From positions 1 through 7,031 of the forward strand of contig CAMFSN010000075.1 of NCBI GenBank assembly GCA_945983015.1: a stretch of DNA of 7,031 nucleotides. The letters are read 5' to 3'. The notes under the pieces are model-generated. The model made no database searches and was not told the DNA's origin. It saw only the letters and a list, made by a program, of their open reading frames with translations. How positions within the stretch are numbered: the first letter of the stretch is position 1; the number at the start of each line of letters is the position of its first letter. Below, piece by piece: positions 1 through 6,986 of the stretch. A program made the position numbers and the translations under genes. The stretch comes from an uncultured Bacteroidales bacterium. Lineage in GTDB: Bacteria > Bacteroidota > Bacteroidia > Bacteroidales > UBA932.

Positions 1-51
1 GCATTAACTTATATTCTACTAATATAAATACAAATATACAAAAAATCTATT

Positions 52-88
52 AGTTATCGCTTTAATTCTCACTGTCTGCAGCAAGGAG
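52..88. repeat. Partial copy of an intergenic repeat, left of the glutaredoxin-like gene
   Basis: Two segments here recur in the intergenic hairpin region on the other side of the small plus-strand gene. AGTTATCGCTTTA (52-64) is the exact reverse complement of 542-554, and GCAGCAAGGAG (78-88) is repeated directly at 569-579. In the right copy the two segments are contiguous when read on the minus strand. Here they are in swapped order with 13 unrelated bases between them, as if this were the junction of two tandem units or a decayed copy. The matches are seen directly. That this is a dispersed repeat family in the genome is inference. The rest of 1-141 is AT-rich and I see no gene in it. Confidence 0.5.
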
Positions 89-141
89 GAAGCTGATTTG
101 AGCAAGTTTGATACAGTCGTCCTAAGAGTCATACACCCCAT

Positions 142-173
142 ATTGTAAATTGCCCTCATAATCTCTATCTTTG
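142..173 (+). promoter_or_regulatory. Bacteroidetes-type promoter of the glutaredoxin-like gene
   Basis: TATCTTTG at 166-173 fits the Bacteroidetes -7 consensus TAnnTTTG exactly. ATTG at 142-145 resembles the -33 TTTG box, with a 20-base spacer, which is the usual distance. Transcription would begin near 180, about 20 bases before the ATG at 201. The site overlaps the in-frame TTG at 171, which argues against that codon being the translation start. Confidence 0.6.
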
Positions 174-200
174 AACATCGGACTGATAATTTTTCTCACT

Positions 201-494
201 ATGACCAAAGTATATATAATGTCAAGCTGTCCGGATTGTCACCTTGTCAAGGCGAAACTCTCCGGCAATCCCGATTTCCAGCTTATCGACATAGGCGAAC
301 ACGTGAGGAACCTGAAGGAATTCCTCCATCTGCGCGACTCATCCCCTGCCTTCAATCCCATCAAAGCAAGCGGAGCTATAGGTATACCCTGCTTCCTTAC
401 TGAGGAAGGACGAATCAGCTTCGATCCTGAAGAATTCTTGACGGAAGACTTCCCCACCGGAGCCGCCTGCAGCCTTGACGGAAAAGGATGCTAA
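201..494 (+). CDS. Glutaredoxin-related (thioredoxin-fold) small protein
   Basis: This 97-residue cytosolic protein has no signal peptide or membrane segment. It opens with a beta strand followed by CPDC at residues 10-13, the redox dithiol position of glutaredoxins. GIP at 61-63 fits the cis-proline loop that faces the active site in this fold. The length suits a minimal glutaredoxin domain. It probably reduces disulfides or relays electrons to a partner, but the substrate is unknown. The C-terminus ends CSLDGKGC, adding two cysteines (90 and 97). From memory, a similar tail occurs in glutaredoxin-related proteins of other anaerobes, so it is probably a subfamily trait. The ATG at 201 was chosen because an upstream in-frame TTG (171) lies inside the -7 box. 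The gene is alone on its strand and convergent to the operon on its right. Confidence 0.85.
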   Translation: MTKVYIMSSCPDCHLVKAKLSGNPDFQLIDIGEHVRNLKEFLHLRDSSPAFNPIKASGAIGIPCFLTEEGRISFDPEEFLTEDFPTGAACSLDGKGC

Positions 495-541
495 AAATTC
501 GCCAGGATGATACTGTTTCAAAAAGTGTGTCTGAGCTGAGA

Positions 542-580
542 TAAAGCGATAACTCCTTGCTGCAAGACGCAGCAAGGAGT
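542..580. repeat. Palindromic repeat unit sharing two segments with 52-88
   Basis: This 39-base segment consists of TAAAGCGATAACT (542-554), which partly overlaps the left arm of the hairpin, plus the hairpin itself. Its outer 13 bases recur inverted at 52-64, and the 11-base GCAGCAAGGAG recurs directly at 78-88. Two related copies flanking one small gene within 600 bases suggest a repetitive extragenic palindrome rather than a one-off terminator. No coding capacity or transposase is associated with it. Confidence 0.45.
552..580. terminator. Strong intergenic hairpin, probable terminator between convergent genes
   Basis: This is a perfect 12-bp inverted repeat: ACTCCTTGCTGC (552-563) pairs with GCAGCAAGGAGT (569-580) around a 5-base loop. 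It lies 57 bases past the stop of the glutaredoxin-like gene and 40 bases past the stop of the minus-strand lipoprotein gene, so it could end transcription from both sides. Read on the minus strand, the stem is followed by the moderately T-rich TATCGCTTTATCTC. Neither side has a clean U-tract, so the terminator role is an inference from position and stem strength. Confidence 0.6.
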
Positions 581-620
581 AACATCGAAGCGAAGAATAG
601 ATATAATTATTTGAACAGCA

Positions 621-2120
621 TTATTTCTCTATCAGTTGGTAGAGGTCGAGGGCAGGATAATAAGTGATGGTTCCTGCAGGATTTCTGTCTGTGGCCTCGA
701 CTCCGAGATCAAGACTTGTATAGTCACCGGTGGTGAACTCCTGGCTAATCGTCCCTGCCTCAGTCGTAGGATTAATCGAAGTCCAGGTAGTCGTTCCATT
801 CTGTCTAAATTTGAATACAGTAGTGGTATTGTATTCTCCCGTCCCTGACAGTGAGCCCTTTGACTTATTATATTTGAAGATATAAGTAGTGTGAGGTTTT
901 ACTGTTATCTTACTTATGAATAGAGCGGAATTAGCCTTTGTGGCAGAGCCGGCTGGAAGTTTGACCGCAGCACCTTCGATAACTGTTCCGTAGTAATTCG
1001 GGTTATTAATCTTACCATTAGTATTTCCGGGAGCGATGGAGGCATTTCCGGTTACAGAATAAGAATAGGCTTCCTTATCCACCTCATTTGCAGTAGTAAG
1101 ACCGGACTTGTTATAAGTAGGAATATTTTCAGTTTTCACTGTATTTGCTCCAAAAGTCTCTGTAAATACCACATTTACAGGCTCATAATGAAGAGTAGCC
1201 GTATTGTAGGTCCCGGCTGCGAACTTAGCCTCTGAAGCAAAAGTCTTCGTTAAAGTGGCCGTTCCGGCAGAACCGCTGACAGTAAGTTTGATAGACTTGC
1301 CGGCAGGGATTGTAAACGGAGCTACGACCATATAGAGATCCACACTCTCCCCGTTTTCGACAGTTATCTCTATAGGCTGATAATCAGGAACTTCGTCAGT
1401 TCCATTATTCTGAACAATCTCAAGATCACATGTGTAAGACTTGGCACTGCCCATCTGAGTGGCATCCAAAGCGGGAGCCACAAGCTCATCTCCCCAGTTC
1501 ATCGAGAAAGAACCTGCGATATAAGTTCCACCCTCAGAAGCATTCAGGCTAAGACCTGTAATGGTAGAAGCCTTACCGGAATTATTTACTACTGTAAACT
1601 TTAAAAGTGTTCCTACGTGATGAAGTCTGACATTCGGAGCAGTACCATCAGCGACAGCAAGAGCCTTTCCTGCCAGAATATCATTAGCTGCCACGTGATT
1701 ATTATTCCCATAGCCTACCTGCTTAGGAGCCAGAGCCACAGTATACCCCTTGGTTCCACCAGGCGTAGATGCATACTGCATATAAGGATAGCAGACATAC
1801 CAGTCATATGAGCTGGCCCCCGATACCAGATTCTTGTCATCGGCATCCTTGACAAATTTTCCACTAGCAGGATCTGTAATGGTAAAACTGCAGTTGTCGG
1901 AATAAGTACTGCTTCCCGCTTCTGCATTGAAAACCGTCAAGTTGTCCCCATCAGCCCAAGTCACTTTAAAATCAGCGGAAAGAAGGGTTTTGGATGAAGT
2001 CTCGTTAGCATAAAGCACTACTTGGGACTCCTCTTTTTCAGAAGGGAGGATTTCTGTCTTCTGACACGATACGGCAGCCACCAGAGCAGCCATAATCAAA
2101 ATATTAAATGCATTTTTCAT
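621..2120 (-). CDS. Fimbrillin-like lipoprotein with an extra C-terminal beta-sandwich domain
   Basis: From the ATG at 2120 the protein has 499 residues. A short hydrophobic signal ends in a lipobox (AAVSC, Cys at 19), so it should be lipid-anchored in the envelope. Residues about 30-312 look like the Bacteroidales fimbrillin/Mfa-like fold. The diagnostic stretch is KTLLSADFKVTWADGDNLTV near 44-63, followed by a long Gly/Thr/Ser-rich beta region ending FAAGTYNTATLHYE. Residues about 316-499 form a second all-beta region starting VVFTETFG, resembling jelly-roll modules of surface glycan-binding proteins. An in-frame ATG at 2144 would add 8 residues ahead of the usual MKN-plus-hydrophobic start, so 2120 is preferred. 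It is the last gene of the minus-strand operon, before the hairpin at 552-580. The role could be pilus-like structure, adhesion or glycan binding; the operon context favours binding, which is inference. Confidence 0.75.
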   Translation of the reverse strand: MKNAFNILIMAALVAAVSCQKTEILPSEKEESQVVLYANETSSKTLLSADFKVTWADGDNLTVFNAEAGSSTYSDNCSFTITDPASGKFVKDADDKNLVSGASSYDWYVCYPYMQYASTPGGTKGYTVALAPKQVGYGNNNHVAANDILAGKALAVADGTAPNVRLHHVGTLLKFTVVNNSGKASTITGLSLNASEGGTYIAGSFSMNWGDELVAPALDATQMGSAKSYTCDLEIVQNNGTDEVPDYQPIEITVENGESVDLYMVVAPFTIPAGKSIKLTVSGSAGTATLTKTFASEAKFAAGTYNTATLHYEPVNVVFTETFGANTVKTENIPTYNKSGLTTANEVDKEAYSYSVTGNASIAPGNTNGKINNPNYYGTVIEGAAVKLPAGSATKANSALFISKITVKPHTTYIFKYNKSKGSLSGTGEYNTTTVFKFRQNGTTTWTSINPTTEAGTISQEFTTGDYTSLDLGVEATDRNPAGTITYYPALDLYQLIEK

Positions 2121-2143
2121 AATGTCACAATTTTTAAAGGCCA

Positions 2144-2302
2144 TTAAAACCAGCTTATGTTACCTTCTCCCCAGTCATCCGGACTGCTAAGAGTCTCTTG
2201 TTGATTAGATAAACAGAGTACTGCCTGAGGATGCAGTATCAGAGCTTGTATTTCAGGAGCCACATAGGCTTTCTTCTGAAATGATTCAAATGTTTGCTTC
2301 AT
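2144..2302 (-). CDS. Small 52-residue protein between the GH3 gene and the lipoprotein gene, function unknown
   Basis: An intact ORF starts at ATG 2302, 20 bases after the GH3 stop, behind an AT-rich leader typical of Bacteroidetes. It ends with TAA at 2146-2144, overlapping the alternative ATG of the next gene by one base (TAATG). The product begins MKQTFESFQKKAYVAPEIQA, continues with a hydrophobic stretch ending VLCLS, and closes with an acidic, tryptophan-containing tail (SPDDWGEGN, then SWF). It has no classical signal peptide and no confident membrane helix. From memory, many unnamed Bacteroidales small ORFs share this layout: a basic start, Y-x-x-P near the N-terminus, a central 'C-x-S', and an acidic Trp tail. 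They often sit next to fimbrillin-like or lipoprotein genes. Its tight operon fit and composition support a real gene; the function is unknown. Confidence 0.75.
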   Translation of the reverse strand: MKQTFESFQKKAYVAPEIQALILHPQAVLCLSNQQETLSSPDDWGEGNISWF

Positions 2303-2322
2303 TGTTATAAAAAATTATGTGG

Positions 2323-4548
2323 TTATTTTTCCAATTTGAAATAAGAGCGCAGACCGCCTTCGCTTGAAGTTCCCACGGTCAGGACATAATTGCCTGGCTC
2401 AGTCCCCCAACTCATATCCTTTCTGCAGAATGCCAGACTCTCCGCCGGTATTTCCAGCCTGAGAGTTTTGCTCTCCCCTGCCTTGAGGCTCACCCGTTCA
2501 TAGGCCTTCAATTCCTTCATCGGGCGAGTGGTCGAAGCAGTTTTACGACCGACATAGGCCTGTACCACCTCGCAGCCTTCTCTGTCGCCCGTATTCTTTA
2601 CATCGACATAGAACACTACAGCCTCCGAGTCAGAAATCACCGGATTATCAACTCTGAGATTACTCAACTCAAAAGTCGTATAGGAAAGCCCGAAGCCAAA
2701 TGGCAGGAGTGGAGTCGGAGCCACATCCAGATAGGAGGAAGTATGCCCCATAACTGACTGAGGCTTTTCTCTGGGAACACTGTCGAGATTACCCTCAGTT
2801 CCCTTGGCTATATGGCTGGTGTGTTTATGGTTATAATAAATAGGTATCTGCCCCTCATTTCTAGGGAAAGTCACAGGCAGTTTTCCCGAAGGATTTGACA
2901 ATCCCCATAGCAGATTATAGGCGGCTTGTCCTCCCATAGTCCCCGGATGCCACATATATAAGACGGCATTCGAGAGCTCCAGTTCAGAGCCTATCACGAG
3001 CGGTCTTCCCGCCATAATAACTGTCACTAGTGGCTTTCCGCAAGAAGCCAGGGCTTCCAGCATTTCACTTTGCTGCCCCTGAAGATGAAGATTGGACAGA
3101 GAATGGGCTTCTCCTGACATCATCTGCTCCTCTCCGACAAAGGCTATAATCACATCGGCTTTCCTTGCAGCCTTTTTAAGAGCCTTAAAATCATCGGAAC
3201 TCTGGGCCCTAGGGTATGAAAGAGGATTGGCATAAATGAGCTTGACATCGGATGGCAGTTCCCTTCGGATAGCCGCAATGGGAGTAATCGTGTGAGTTTT
3301 GTCCCCGTCGAGCGCCCAGGTTCCCAGCTGGTCATAGGCAGCATCCGCCATAGGCCCGCACACCAGCACAGTCTTAACTTCCTCAGCTATAGGCAGAACC
3401 CCGTCATTTTTCAGCAACACCGAAGACTCCTCGGCAAGCCGGCAGGCAGTCTCCAAAACGGCCTCAGAATATATCACGCTTTCCGAAGCCTTTCGAGTAT
3501 ATGGCTTTTCCAGTAGGCCAAGTCTCACTTTCAGCCTGAGCACGCGCCTTACTGCTTCATCCAGGGTCTGCATACTTACGCTGCCCTCGGCTATGAGCTC
3601 CTTGAGATGGTTCAGATAAGAATAGGACATCATATCCATATCGCATCCTGCTTCGAGGCATATCTTTGCCGCTTCCTTCTTATCCCCAGCTACACCGTGA
3701 GGAATAAGTCCCCCTACTGAACCCCAGTCTGACACTACCATTCCCTGAAAGCCCCAATCTTCTCTTAGGACTTCGCTCAGCAACCATTTGTTTCCGGTCG
3801 CGGGAACCCCGTCGTTATCGTTAAAGGAAGACATAAAGGAAGCCACCCCAGCATCGACACAGGCCTTGAATGGCGGAAAATAAGTATCGTACAAAGACCT
3901 GAGGGGAACATAGGTGGTATTATAATCCCTACCTCCTTCAGCCGCGCCATAAGCTACAAAATGCTTTGCACAGGCAGCCATCGAGAGTTCATCGCTCAAA
4001 TCCTCCCCCTGATAGCCCTCCACGACTGAGACCGCCAGTCTGGACGCCAGATAAGGATCCTCTCCGAAGCCCTCTGCGATTCGTCCCCACCTCGGGTCCC
4101 TGGCTATATCCATCATCGGGGCAAAAGCCCATTTTATGCCAATCTCCGTTGCCTCCAGTGCCGTATTTCGGGCCGCGCTGCGTATTAGCGCATCGTCAAA
4201 TGAAGCCGCCTGGCCAAGGGGAATTGGCAGAATGGTTTTGAATCCGTGAACTATATCCCGAGAAAACAGGATTGGAATACCCGCAGGGCTTTCCTCCAGC
4301 GCAATTCTTTGCAGAGAGTCGATGACAGCGGCATCGACAATGTTCATAATGGAGGAAATCTGTCCCTTGCGTATCATATCACATACTTTGCCCAGATCAG
4401 TCCTGCCGTCAATCTGGTGAAGCTGACCGATCTTATCGTCCAGAGTCATCCTGAAGATAAGTTCCTCCACCCTGCTCTCCACATCGTCTTGGGCAAGGGC
4501 TGGAAGAAGGGCGAAAGCGGCCAGTAGAGTAATTAACAATCTTTTCAT
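2323..4548 (-). CDS. bglX: Periplasmic glycoside hydrolase family 3 enzyme, beta-glucosidase BglX-like
   Basis: This complete 741-residue enzyme should release terminal beta-linked glucose (or a similar sugar such as xylose) from the non-reducing ends of oligosaccharides. A Sec signal peptide (about 1-19, LPALA before QDD) with no lipobox cysteine points to the periplasm. The N-terminal barrel covers about 25-345. It carries DPRWGR near 151-156, KH at 195-196 for substrate binding, and VVSDWG with D274 as the expected nucleophile. The second alpha/beta domain (about 365-560) contains SGEAHS with E480 as the likely acid/base. PFGFGLSYT (616-624) leads into a C-terminal fibronectin-III-like domain (about 630-740). 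Length and domain order match BglX-type GH3 enzymes. ATG at 4548 was chosen over an in-frame TTG at 4554, which overlaps the stop of the preceding gene. The spacing of 2 bases indicates co-transcription with the FAD gene. Exact sugar specificity cannot be read from the sequence. Confidence 0.92.
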   Translation of the reverse strand: MKRLLITLLAAFALLPALAQDDVESRVEELIFRMTLDDKIGQLHQIDGRTDLGKVCDMIRKGQISSIMNIVDAAVIDSLQRIALEESPAGIPILFSRDIVHGFKTILPIPLGQAASFDDALIRSAARNTALEATEIGIKWAFAPMMDIARDPRWGRIAEGFGEDPYLASRLAVSVVEGYQGEDLSDELSMAACAKHFVAYGAAEGGRDYNTTYVPLRSLYDTYFPPFKACVDAGVASFMSSFNDNDGVPATGNKWLLSEVLREDWGFQGMVVSDWGSVGGLIPHGVAGDKKEAAKICLEAGCDMDMMSYSYLNHLKELIAEGSVSMQTLDEAVRRVLRLKVRLGLLEKPYTRKASESVIYSEAVLETACRLAEESSVLLKNDGVLPIAEEVKTVLVCGPMADAAYDQLGTWALDGDKTHTITPIAAIRRELPSDVKLIYANPLSYPRAQSSDDFKALKKAARKADVIIAFVGEEQMMSGEAHSLSNLHLQGQQSEMLEALASCGKPLVTVIMAGRPLVIGSELELSNAVLYMWHPGTMGGQAAYNLLWGLSNPSGKLPVTFPRNEGQIPIYYNHKHTSHIAKGTEGNLDSVPREKPQSVMGHTSSYLDVAPTPLLPFGFGLSYTTFELSNLRVDNPVISDSEAVVFYVDVKNTGDREGCEVVQAYVGRKTASTTRPMKELKAYERVSLKAGESKTLRLEIPAESLAFCRKDMSWGTEPGNYVLTVGTSSEGGLRSYFKLEK

Positions 4549-4550
4549 AA

Positions 4551-6545
4551 TCAACGTTTTACAAATAAAACAGCATCTGCACGGGCAGGAGCATCGGCTT
4601 CATCTGCAAGAACAGATACGATTACTTCATCATTCTTAGTGAAATCATACTCTCCCAGAGGAACCCAGGTGGTCGTGGTCTGACCAGAAATCGAAATCTC
4701 TTTTCTAGGGATACTGATGGAATAACTCTTATTATTAAAGCTGATGCGGACATCCAGAGAGGATGAATATTTGCCTTTAACGGGCTGATAAGTGTAAAGG
4801 GCATAAGTTCCATCCGATGGAATAGTAGCCTTGAAATCAAGCGAGCCATTAGAAAAGGCTTCCGCACGACAGTAGGAGAGGCCATATCCTCCACGACCTT
4901 CGACCCTGCTCCAGTCTCCGCTCATAGTCACATCCGCATCGTTGTCGTCGATCAGGATATCCGGCTGGCTTCCATCCATAAATGGATTCTCATCCATAGC
5001 GACATTTATCTCGCGGCTATCCACGTCCTGCACGTCGCAATTGGCCTTTTGTATGGCCTGAGCCACGGCGAGAGCAGAGACTTGGCCCAGCACCATAAAT
5101 ACAGGTTCCATCCTGATGGAACCGTAGGCGATGTGGCTTGCAGAAAGGCAGACAGGAACGAGCAGATTCGTGCAGTCAGAACGCTTCGGAGTGAGGGAAC
5201 GATAGGAAATCGGATAAGGCAGTCCTCCGCCCACCTCGACATTGCCCTCATTCTTAACCATAGGGATTCCGTTCTTAATGACTACCAGCCTCTGGCAGTT
5301 GTGAGAATCCATCTGATACGCCGCCATAGCCACCCCGTCATAAGGGCAGACAAGTCCTTGACAATCAGCCTGTGTAGCCACATACTCCCCTATCATCCTG
5401 CGGGACTCCCTGACATAGAGCTGAGGAGTCCAATGAGAATTGCCCACATACTCATCCTTTGGGTAGCCCCACAGCAACATCTTCTTCCGCAGAATCTCCG
5501 GCACTCTCTCGTCGTGACCGATGAAATAGAGCAGACCCTTTGTATATGCCGTGTGGGCTGCCAGAATCGAGTCCCTCTGCTCATAGCTGGCCTCAGGATA
5601 GGAATGATTCATTCCTATCATATCTGAAGAAAAGCCTCCGCGATTGTTAATGTCCGTCTTCCCATTCGGCATCCTGCTCCAGATAAAATAATCGTTGAGA
5701 GAGTTCTTCTGAGGCTGAGCCTGCATAAGACGAAGCAGAAGTTCATATCTGGCAGGATCATAGCCTTCCGGTTTTTCGATGGGAATCCTGTTCTCAGGAA
5801 CATCGGTAAGACAGATACGATAGTTATAAGCCTGAACCATACTGTCTTCCGAACCCGTCTGGGCCAATTCCCCATCGGAGATGCCCCAGAGAAGTCCGCT
5901 GGATGGATTCCCCGGCTCCACATAAGGGTCTATGCCATCCGGGAACTGATGCCCTGTCATCATCTGCACTCCATTCAGGCTCTCCCCATACCTGTCATTC
6001 CCTTCCCTGCCGACAAAGTATTCGACACCACTGTGAGCCATAAGGTCACCTTCGTATGAGGCGTCTATGTAATATCTCGCGCTCAGGTAAGACTTCTTCT
6101 CAGGCTTGTCGGAACGCTCCAGTTTTATCCGGCGGATGCGGCTACCCTCCTTCTCCACAGACTCCAGCCTGTGCAGACTCATAACTGTCAGACCCTCCAC
6201 TTCCAGATACGCACGCATTATGCTGTCTGCCACCGAAGGCTCGAAGATATATTGTTCCAAACAGCCATAGTGTTCCCCCACTTTACGGTAGAACTGTTTG
6301 GCCACTCCCTTTATAACTTGTTTGTTCCCTATGTCAGTAAAGCCAAGTCCACCGGAAGTCATTCCTCCGATATGCTCCGTAGGCTCCACAAGCACGACCT
6401 TCAAGCCGGATTTGGCAGCAGAATATGCCGCTACGACTCCGGACGAAGTGCCGCCATAGACGCAGAGGTCATACTCCCGGGTCGAACATCCGCCAAGCAG
6501 CACGACAGACAGGGCTAAGGCAACTTTTGTAAATAAGTGTCTCAT
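4551..6545 (-). CDS. Secreted FAD-dependent oxidoreductase lipoprotein with a C-terminal Golvesin/xanthan-lyase-like binding domain
   Basis: The 664-residue protein starts with a lipoprotein signal (LLGGC, Cys at 20), so it should be membrane-anchored outside the cytoplasm. The Rossmann start YDLCVYGGTSSGVVAAYSAA (25-44; GGTSSG at 31-36), with an acidic residue ending the second strand (E54 in VLVEP), shows FAD binding. Other conserved-looking marks are IGGMTSGGLG (59-68), IDASYEGDL (160-168) and YQMDSHNCQR (410-419). This fits the FAD_oxidored family. Homologs are often labelled 'xanthan lyase', a label that should not be read as a lyase activity here. Residues about 535-664 (GDWS, GYGLSY, YALYTYQPV, WVPLGEYDF, ADAVLFV) resemble the Golvesin/Xly carbohydrate-binding-like domain. 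The substrate is unknown; a sugar is plausible from the GH3 gene 2 bases downstream. The start could instead be the GTG at 6548. Confidence 0.88.
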   Translation of the reverse strand: MRHLFTKVALALSVVLLGGCSTREYDLCVYGGTSSGVVAAYSAAKSGLKVVLVEPTEHIGGMTSGGLGFTDIGNKQVIKGVAKQFYRKVGEHYGCLEQYIFEPSVADSIMRAYLEVEGLTVMSLHRLESVEKEGSRIRRIKLERSDKPEKKSYLSARYYIDASYEGDLMAHSGVEYFVGREGNDRYGESLNGVQMMTGHQFPDGIDPYVEPGNPSSGLLWGISDGELAQTGSEDSMVQAYNYRICLTDVPENRIPIEKPEGYDPARYELLLRLMQAQPQKNSLNDYFIWSRMPNGKTDINNRGGFSSDMIGMNHSYPEASYEQRDSILAAHTAYTKGLLYFIGHDERVPEILRKKMLLWGYPKDEYVGNSHWTPQLYVRESRRMIGEYVATQADCQGLVCPYDGVAMAAYQMDSHNCQRLVVIKNGIPMVKNEGNVEVGGGLPYPISYRSLTPKRSDCTNLLVPVCLSASHIAYGSIRMEPVFMVLGQVSALAVAQAIQKANCDVQDVDSREINVAMDENPFMDGSQPDILIDDNDADVTMSGDWSRVEGRGGYGLSYCRAEAFSNGSLDFKATIPSDGTYALYTYQPVKGKYSSSLDVRISFNNKSYSISIPRKEISISGQTTTTWVPLGEYDFTKNDEVIVSVLADEADAPARADAVLFVKR

Positions 6546-6552
6546 CACCGAA

Positions 6553-6986
6553 CTACTCCCCCTTTAGTGAAATATTATCAAACCTGAGATGTGCAGAACC
6601 GGAATCCTCAGTGAACCTGATCTGTATGCTCTCTGTTCCTGTCGTAACCGTGAAGTCTGCCCGGACAGTATCCGTAGTGCTGCTCTTGCATATCTCTGTC
6701 CAGCTTTCTCCATCCAGGGAGTATTCGACTTTGACGGATCCTCCACACTGATCAAAAGTAAGTGTCAGGTCAGTGCAGCCGTGCAGCTTGATTCCAGCTA
6801 TGTTAAGCCAACCCTTTCCTGCCTTGCGCGCCCAGACATAAGTGCCGGATATGAGTTTCATCGCAGAATATGCGTACTTGGAAAGACATATCTGAGTACC
6901 GTCCGAAATATAATGGATGGACGACTTGTCAGAGTCATAAACTGAGAGACCCTCCTTTACCCCTTCTGTAACATCTGCATTGTCAC
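6553..6986 (-). CDS. C-terminal part of a beta-sandwich protein, probably extracytoplasmic (5' end missing)
   Basis: The reading frame stays open from the stop TAG at 6555-6553 back to 6986, where genomic sequence gives way to adapter. That gives 143 residues. An internal ATG at 6861 is not the likely start, because coding-like sequence (VKEGLSVYDSDKSSIHYISD) continues in frame upstream of it. The fragment is rich in Thr, Ser and Asp and predicted all-beta. YSLDGESW at about 88-95 and HLRFDNISL at about 132-140 are typical of C-terminal jelly-roll modules in Bacteroidetes surface or secreted proteins. The stop lies 7 bases before the FAD oxidoreductase ATG, so it belongs to the same operon. 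The missing N-terminal part would define the function (enzyme, binding protein or endonuclease-like); I cannot assign one. Confidence 0.7.
6556..6562 (-). promoter_or_regulatory. Purine-rich Shine-Dalgarno site of the FAD oxidoreductase gene
   Basis: GGGGGAG on the minus strand lies 10 bases before the ATG at 6545 and 7 bases before the GTG at 6548. It sits inside the last codons of the preceding gene. The other minus-strand genes here have AT-rich leaders without such a site, so this one stands out. Its spacing leaves both start codons possible. Confidence 0.5.

Noticed and set aside
31..38. Minus-strand TATATTTG that fits the -7 promoter consensus, possibly for a divergent gene beyond the left edge
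   Set aside because: No TTTG-like -33 box lies at the right distance, the region is very AT-rich so a chance match is easy, and no gene is visible to the left within the window.
171..200. In-frame TTG start extending the glutaredoxin-like protein by 10 residues
   Set aside because: The codon lies inside the -7 promoter box, before the likely transcription start. The extension has no glutaredoxin-like sequence, while ATG 201 begins directly before the first beta strand.
2144..2302. Small ORF as a ribosomally made natural-product precursor
   Set aside because: No maturation enzyme, peptidase-containing transporter or double-glycine leader motif is visible nearby, so there is no positive evidence for modification.
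2310..2322. Possible internal promoter (TAATTTTT on the minus strand) before the small ORF
   Set aside because: It lacks the final G of TAnnTTTG and has no -33 box at 19-21 bases. It looks like the AT-rich leader common for translation starts in this phylum.
5049..5627. A 192-codon open frame on the plus strand, antisense to the FAD oxidoreductase
   Set aside because: It lies wholly within a well-supported gene on the other strand, its translation is His/Arg/Leu-rich without any recognisable domain, and no promoter or ribosome site precedes it.
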